Below the pieces are notes generated by a model. That model saw only the letters and a list, made by a program, of their open reading frames with translations. It ran no database searches and had not been told where the DNA came from. Positions 59,210-64,000 of a stretch of 64,000 bases of DNA are shown here, piece by piece (positions within the stretch are counted from its first letter, which is position 1; each line of letters begins with the position of its first letter). The stretch covers positions 9,114,001 through 9,178,000 of the forward strand of contig NZ_CP107905.1 of the NCBI RefSeq assembly GCF_036014015.1, read 5' to 3'. The translations under genes were made by a program, and so were the position numbers. This DNA comes from Streptomyces sp. NBC_00457 (lineage in GTDB: Bacteria > Actinomycetota > Actinomycetes > Streptomycetales > Streptomycetaceae).

Positions 59210-62200
59210 TCACGGAGTGAGCCGGTAAGCGTTCGTGATCGTCTCCCGTACGGTGTTGCCCCCCGTGTCCTTCAGGTCCACCCGGAAGGACACGGCCTTG
59301 GCGATCGCCGGGTGCTTCACGCTCACCGAGCGCGCGCCCCGCGCGTCGGTCGTCACGGTGAGCGGCTTCCAGGACCTGCCGCCGTCGTAGGAGACCCTCA
59401 CGGTCAGCGCGGCGACCCGCCCGGACGCGGCGGCCGCGCCGCTCAGCTTCAGCGGCACCTTGAGCGTGCTGCCCGCCGGAGCCGTCCCGTGCAGGCTCAG
59501 CTTCGGCGCGAGCCGCACCGTCGACAGCGGCAGCTTGACCGTGTCGTCCGACGTCGGCCGGGCCGAGGTGAACGTCCACACCCCTGCCACCTTCGTACTG
59601 GTGGAGGTGTCCGCGGCGGAGCGGGCCGCCTCGACCGTCAGGCGGTACACGCCGGAGGCGGCGGGGACTTCGGCGCTCAGCCATTCCGTGGCCGGGCCCT
59701 CGCCGAGGATCCGCCCGCCGGATTCCAGCCGGGCGAAGCCGCGGGTGACGATCGAGGACCCGGGGTTACCGCTGCCGTCGTTGAACAGCGGGATTTTGGC
59801 GTCGATGTAGTCGCCGGTCCGATGGGCGCCTTGCTCATCGGGACCGCCCGCCGCGAGATCGGGGCCGACCACACCGGTGTTGAACCTCAGCGCCTGGCTG
59901 GAGCCCGGCTTGTAGGTCACCTCCTTCTTCGTGTACTGCATGCGCACCTCGCTGCGGGAGTCGAGCTGTGCGGCCGTCCAGGACCAGCGCACCCCGGCCG
60001 TACTGAGGTAGTGCGTGGTGGTCCGCGGCAGCTTCTGCTCCTCCGGGTCCGGTATGCCGACGCCGCTCCCGAGGTCGTCCAGCGGCGTGATGTGGACCAG
60101 GCCCTTCGCCCCGGTGACGGAGGCGCCGAAGCCGAGCTTCACCTCGGCGACCTCGGCCCGGGTGACGGTGCGGTTCAGGCCGGTGAAGAAGCTCCCCTTG
60201 CGGTTGAAGGCGAGCCGGTAGTCGACGTTCGTGCCGGGCTTCTGCCATACGCCGTTGAACTGGGCCCGCATCGTGTCGGACGCCGGACCGAGGGCGGCGG
60301 TGCGGATCGGCGGCACCCCGTTGGTGGACCAGGAGTTGAACGCTCCCACAGAGAGGTCGTAGTAGCCGACGGTGGAAGTGACGAGTTTCGCGGCCGGATC
60401 CGGGGCCTTCACGGCGAGCGGCTTGGCTTTGCGGGAGTCGAGCGTGACCGTGACGTTCTTGTTCACTTCCAGAACCGGCTGGACGAAGAAGCCCAGCTCG
60501 TTGTCGCGGGCGAAGACCAGGCTCTCCAGCTGGTACGACCCCTTGGGCAGCCGCTGGACCACCGTGCCGTTCGCGCGGTACGGGAGCTCCAGGGGGCTGC
60601 CGAGCCCGTCACCCGGGGTGATCATCGTCGTGTAGGTGGCCGGGTTCGCGCCGTCGGCGTCGATGTGCCGCACTGTGACGTCGTACGACTCCACCTCCCG
60701 TTCGACCACGAGACCGGTACGCACCTGCTGGCCGCCTCCCGACGCCAGTACCGTGCCGCCGAAGACGCCGTCGACGGTGCCCTTGCGCGTGTCGGCGGTG
60801 ACGGTGGTCTTCGCGGTGCCTCCGGCCGGAACAGTGAGCTGGGTGTCCTTGACGGTGAACATGCCGGCCGGGGCGGGGCCGCCCGACGGGTCGGCTCCGG
60901 AGGCACTCAGCCGCAGGGTGACGGGCCGGGTGCCGTGGTTGCGGTAGGTGAGGGTCTTGGCAGCCGGTCGGTCGTCGGCGTGCGGCCAGGCGTGCGTGCC
61001 GAAGCCGAGGGAGCCGGGCTCGGAGACGACCACGGCAGTGGCGGCGCGCGCCAAGTCCACCCGGCCCGCGCCCTGCTGATGGGCGTTCAGCAGCGGATTG
61101 GGCTTGGCCGAACCGGTCAGCAGCGCCTTCAGCCGGGCTCCGCTCCAGTCCGGGTGCTGCTGGAGCACCAGGGCGGCGGCGCCCGCGACGTGCGGGGAGG
61201 CCATCGACGTGCCGCCGTGCTCCACGTAGCCGTCACCCGGGGGCTCTTCGCCCTGCGTGGTCAGAGCGGCGGTGATGTCCACGCCCGGTCCGGTGATGTC
61301 CGGCTTGGGCGTGCCGTCGAGGTTGGGGCCGCGGCTGGAGAAGTCGGCGATCTGGTCCTGCTTGTCCACGGCGCCTACGGTGAGCGCCGCGGGGGCGCTG
61401 CCGGGCGACCAGATGCTCCGGGGACCGTCGCCCGAGTTGCCCGCGGCCACCACGAACAGGGCCTTGCCGGAGAGCCGGGCGATGGCCGCCTCCATCGGGT
61501 CGACCTCTGGCGAGTCGAGGGCGCCCAGACTCATGTTGACCACCCGCGCGCCCTGGTCGACGGCCCACTGCATGCCGGCGACGATGCCGGAGGTGGATCC
61601 GAAGTTGTCATCGCCCAGGACCTTGCCGTCCAGCACCTGCACGCCGGGCGCCACGCCCTTGTAGCGGCCGCCGGACTTCGCACCGCTTCCGGCGAGGATG
61701 GAGGCCACGTGCGTTCCGTGCCCGAAGCGGTCCTTGACCACGGGGGACTCGCTGAAGTTCTTCTGCGCCACCTCTACGCCCGCGAGGTCCGGGTGGGTCT
61801 CGTCCACGCCCGAGTCCAGGACCGCCACCTTGATGCCCTTGCCGGTGTAGCCCGACTCCCACATGGCGGCCGTACCGATATGCGGCACGCTCTCGGCCAG
61901 GGTGCCCCGGACCTTCGCGTCCAGCCAGACATGGGCGACGGGCCGCGCGAGGGCGGCCGTACCTCCTGACGTACGCGCCGAAGCGCGGCCTGTGACGGCC
62001 GCCCACAGCGCGGGCGCACCGGACTTGGGCGCCTCGAAGGCCTCCCCGTCGACCGCGGGCAGCGCACGGCGCTCCCGGACGACCACGCCCGCGAACGGGT
62101 CGCCGCCGACGGTCAAGTCCCTTGTTCCGGCGCTGTCTTGCCGGTAGCCGACGATCAGCGGCAGTGTGGTGCGGTGCGCGTCGTCGTACCCGTCCCGGAC

Positions 62201-62542
62201 CAACTGTGCGACGTCGAAGAGCCGCCGGTCGAGCACGCCGTCGGCGGCCAGGCGCAGGGCGTCCTGCGGGACGACGTACGTGTGGCCGGCCTCGCGCCGC
62301 ACCGAGAAGCCGAGCTCCTCGCGGCCCTTGGCGCGCACCAGCCGAACGACCTGGCCGTCGGATCCGACATCCACACGGTCACCGGTGACCAACGTGACGG
62401 TCGCCGGCGGCTTCGATCCCTCCTGTGCGGCGGAGCCGACGCCTCGCGCCGGCAGGCCGCCGGCCGATACCGCCGACGTGAGCAGCGCCCCGGCCGTCAA
62501 GACGGCAACTGCCGCCGTTCTCGCGCGTACTGTCGATCCCAC
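59210..62542 (-). CDS. Secreted S8 family serine peptidase (large subtilase)
   Basis: An 1110-aa protein. Signal peptide (AAVAVLTAGALLTSAVSA), pro-region to about 230, then the subtilisin domain with Asp243 (VAVLDSGVDETHPD), His275 (FGHGTHVAS), oxyanion Asn369 (VAAGNSGDG) and Ser446 (GGTSMASPHV). Residues about 490-1110 are a long C-terminal region of beta-sandwich character with an Ig-like end (LTVRVSYDGGRSWKPLTV). This layout is common among Streptomyces extracellular subtilases. GTG start with GGGGGAA. Followed by a strong terminator. Confidence 0.93.
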   Translation of the reverse strand: MGSTVRARTAAVAVLTAGALLTSAVSAGGLPARGVGSAAQEGSKPPATVTLVTGDRVDVGSDGQVVRLVRAKGREELGFSVRREAGHTYVVPQDALRLAADGVLDRRLFDVAQLVRDGYDDAHRTTLPLIVGYRQDSAGTRDLTVGGDPFAGVVVRERRALPAVDGEAFEAPKSGAPALWAAVTGRASARTSGGTAALARPVAHVWLDAKVRGTLAESVPHIGTAAMWESGYTGKGIKVAVLDSGVDETHPDLAGVEVAQKNFSESPVVKDRFGHGTHVASILAGSGAKSGGRYKGVAPGVQVLDGKVLGDDNFGSTSGIVAGMQWAVDQGARVVNMSLGALDSPEVDPMEAAIARLSGKALFVVAAGNSGDGPRSIWSPGSAPAALTVGAVDKQDQIADFSSRGPNLDGTPKPDITGPGVDITAALTTQGEEPPGDGYVEHGGTSMASPHVAGAAALVLQQHPDWSGARLKALLTGSAKPNPLLNAHQQGAGRVDLARAATAVVVSEPGSLGFGTHAWPHADDRPAAKTLTYRNHGTRPVTLRLSASGADPSGGPAPAGMFTVKDTQLTVPAGGTAKTTVTADTRKGTVDGVFGGTVLASGGGQQVRTGLVVEREVESYDVTVRHIDADGANPATYTTMITPGDGLGSPLELPYRANGTVVQRLPKGSYQLESLVFARDNELGFFVQPVLEVNKNVTVTLDSRKAKPLAVKAPDPAAKLVTSTVGYYDLSVGAFNSWSTNGVPPIRTAALGPASDTMRAQFNGVWQKPGTNVDYRLAFNRKGSFFTGLNRTVTRAEVAEVKLGFGASVTGAKGLVHITPLDDLGSGVGIPDPEEQKLPRTTTHYLSTAGVRWSWTAAQLDSRSEVRMQYTKKEVTYKPGSSQALRFNTGVVGPDLAAGGPDEQGAHRTGDYIDAKIPLFNDGSGNPGSSIVTRGFARLESGGRILGEGPATEWLSAEVPAASGVYRLTVEAARSAADTSTSTKVAGVWTFTSARPTSDDTVKLPLSTVRLAPKLSLHGTAPAGSTLKVPLKLSGAAAASGRVAALTVRVSYDGGRSWKPLTVTTDARGARSVSVKHPAIAKAVSFRVDLKDTGGNTVRETITNAYRLTP

Positions 62543-62637
62543 TCGCGTTCCCCCGCCTTTATGTGCACGTCAATGCGTTCTCCGCTATCACGCACGTGCG
62601 ACGGGTTCGGTTCTCAGTGACGAGTGGTCAGCCGGTC

Positions 62638-63054
62638 CTAGTCGTCCACCACTGTGGACCTGGCCAATGCCCAGAGGGTGAGGAGGTCGAGTGTCATCAC
62701 GCTGATCGACCACAGGGGATAGAAGGGGATGAACATGAACTGGGTGATCAGGCTGATCGCCGCCAGTGCCGCGCCGGCCCCTGCGCCCCAGGCTTTGCCG
62801 AGCAGTACTCCCAGGCCGGCGGCGACGAGCCCGATGCCGATGACGATGTGGATCCAGCCCCAGGCCGTCAGGCTGAACTCATAGGTGTAGTCGGGCGAGC
62901 TGAAGAGGGTGTCGCGGGTGACGCCGACGACGCCGAGAAGGATGCTGAGCGTCCCGCTCAACTCCAGCGCCCAGCCGGCGAAGAGGGCGAGGCCCCCGCC
63001 CATCAGCTCTGCGCCGCTCTGGGGCTTCCGGACCCCGCCGGTTGACTGTGCCAT
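62638..63054 (-). CDS. DUF7144-like four-helix membrane protein
   Basis: A 138-aa protein with four hydrophobic helices (about 19-43, 60-80, 82-105, 108-130); the WGWIHIVIGIGLVAAGLGVLLG segment is characteristic of this small family of streptomycete membrane proteins. Short polar N-terminus. Function unknown. It stands alone between the peptidase and gluconokinase genes. Confidence 0.8.
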   Translation of the reverse strand: MAQSTGGVRKPQSGAELMGGGLALFAGWALELSGTLSILLGVVGVTRDTLFSSPDYTYEFSLTAWGWIHIVIGIGLVAAGLGVLLGKAWGAGAGAALAAISLITQFMFIPFYPLWSISVMTLDLLTLWALARSTVVDD

Positions 63055-63172
63055 GCCACGGCCCTTTCCGCTGTATCGATGGTCTCAGCCTTCCCCCACC
63101 GCCTGCATCCGGCGACTTCAGCGGGCTGTCCGGGTGAGGGACACCGCGTAGGGGCATGCCGGGGAACCCGGG

Positions 63173-63697
63173 TCAGGAAGTCGGCAGTACGGCCGTAGCC
63201 ATGTCGACGATGGTGTCCGGGTCGGGTGTGGCGTCCAACTCGGCTCCTCGCTCGTCCGGTTCGAGGGGCTCGAGGGTGGCGAGCTGCGAGTCGAGCAGCA
63301 CCTCGGGCATGAAGTGTCCCGTGCGGTGGCCGATCCGCTCCGCCAGCAACTCGGGGCGGGCTGTCAGGTGGAGGAAGAACGCGTGAGGACAGGCCGCCCG
63401 GAGCGCGTCACGGTAGCGCCGCTTCAGCGCGGAGCAGGAGACCACGCAGCCGGTGCCGGCCGCGTCCCGTTCGCGCAGCCGGCGGCCGATGGACTCCAGC
63501 CAGGGTTGACGGTCCGCGTCGTCGAGCGGGACACCGGCCGACATCTTCGTGATGTTGGCCGGCGGGTGCAGGTCGTCCGCCTCCGCGAAGGGGATGCCCA
63601 GCCGCTTGGCGAGCAGTCGGCCCACCGTGGACTTGCCGGTGCCGGCGACTCCCATGACCACGATGCACGCGGTGCGGGGCTCGCTACTGGGGGACAT
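63173..63697 (-). CDS. gntK: Gluconokinase
   Basis: A 174-aa P-loop kinase converting D-gluconate to 6-phosphogluconate. Walker A is VMGVAGTGKSTVGRLLA; ADDLHPPANITKMSAG is the gluconate-kinase signature, with SALKRRYRD and HFMPEVLLDSQ further on. The ATG shares its A with the zwf stop (TGATG), so the two are coupled. The ORF could extend 55 residues upstream inside zwf, which is rejected on family length. It feeds the oxidative pentose phosphate branch next to glucose-6-phosphate dehydrogenase. Confidence 0.93.
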   Translation of the reverse strand: MSPSSEPRTACIVVMGVAGTGKSTVGRLLAKRLGIPFAEADDLHPPANITKMSAGVPLDDADRQPWLESIGRRLRERDAAGTGCVVSCSALKRRYRDALRAACPHAFFLHLTARPELLAERIGHRTGHFMPEVLLDSQLATLEPLEPDERGAELDATPDPDTIVDMATAVLPTS

Positions 63698-64000
63698 CAC
63701 GCGCTGTCTGGAGGCGCTTGACCGTGGAGCAGGGCCTCTCGCTGCCGTTGGCGGTCCGCGTACCGCTGACGTGCGGGTGGACCTTCCGAACCGGCCGGGT
63801 ACTCCTCCAGCGGGACAAGGTCCCTCTCCCAGGCGGACAGTACGGGTTCGAGGACCCGCCACGCCTCCTCTGCCTCGTCGCCGCGGATGGACAGGGCGGG
63901 ATCCCCCCTCAGGACGTCCAGCAGGAGCCGCCCGTAGGCAGGCAGGCCCGGCGGTTCCATGTCCGCGGTCAGCGAGAGCGGAGTCAGCTCGTCGGCATGC
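63697..64000 (-). CDS. zwf: Glucose-6-phosphate 1-dehydrogenase, 3' end only (cut by window edge)
   Basis: The last about 100 residues of a protein whose visible start reads [23 protein letters not shown] and continues [21 protein letters not shown] and [13 protein letters not shown], matching the C-terminus of bacterial G6PD. The gene continues beyond base 64000. G6PD oxidises glucose 6-phosphate with NADP+. The pairing with gluconokinase supports the call. Confidence 0.82.
   Translation of the reverse strand, partial: HADELTPLSLTADMEPPGLPAYGRLLLDVLRGDPALSIRGDEAEEAWRVLEPVLSAWERDLVPLEEYPAGSEGPPARQRYADRQRQREALLHGQAPPDSA

Noticed and set aside
1..64000. tRNA, rRNA, CRISPR array, IS element, integrase or phage genes
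   Set aside because: None recognised on either strand by eye; no cloverleaf-flanked att site or transposase motif was seen at the borders of the carbohydrate island.

Overview
The window is high-GC DNA from a Streptomyces (or very close actinomycete) chromosome. Supporting features are GTG starts, Tat and Sec secreted hydrolases, likely leaderless promoters, the MurT/GatD pair, an RppA-CYP158-cupin pigment operon, an ATP-dependent DNA ligase of LigB type, and a recurring GGGGCGCGGGGAACTGCG intergenic repeat. From memory, the block from pfkA to ligB (about 8.3-21 kb) has the same order as S. coelicolor SCO1214 down to SCO1202, so it is probably conserved core-arm sequence.

Layout. 0-2.7 kb (minus): an Lrp regulator, dimethylargininase and ornithine aminotransferase. 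2.7-6.9 kb (plus): a LytTR regulator, a small membrane protein, a sodium:solute symporter and a LytS-type kinase, which look like a sensed carboxylate-uptake unit. 6.9-12.2 kb: a small membrane protein, CtaG, phosphofructokinase, GatD-MurT (lipid II amidation) and peptide deformylase. 12.2-17.5 kb: TetR/acyl-CoA dehydrogenase, then the convergent rppA-CYP158-cupin operon for tetrahydroxynaphthalene/flaviolin pigment, and a DUF6213 gene. 17.5-32.5 kb: aldehyde dehydrogenase, Nudix-ligB, a divergent TrxR-like/XRE-cupin pair, a quinone reductase plus two acyl-CoA dehydrogenases in one operon, two secreted phosphodiesterase-type enzymes, DUF779 and pyruvate carboxylase.

32.9-56.5 kb is an accessory plant-cell-wall island: GH6 cellulase, GH43, GH27+CBM13, GH5 plus an X2-like module, a second GH43, a broken GH42/GH36 chimera, an expansin, GH29 fucosidase, a GH141-like beta-helix protein, a GntR regulator, a ferric-reductase-like protein, an AraC/PhyH pair, a CE2-type esterase and GH127. 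The mix points to arabinose-, galactose- and fucose-decorated wall polymers. The genes carry several classes of palindromic operator: a CebR-like box, a TCGAAGCGCTTCGA class shared by two transcription units 10 kb apart, and a CGAAATT-core class placed symmetrically at a divergent GH43/GH27 promoter pair. The island also shows decay: the GH42/GH36 chimera, a GH5 cut off from a CBM2 stump, and a CBM13 relic.

56.5-64 kb: a PAS-GAF-SpoIIE phosphatase-ATPase protein, a large secreted subtilase with a perfect 16-bp terminator stem, a DUF7144 membrane protein, and gluconokinase overlapping the 3' end of a glucose-6-phosphate dehydrogenase gene cut by the window edge. I saw no tRNA, rRNA, CRISPR array, transposase or integrase. 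All family assignments are from reading motifs; no database search was run.
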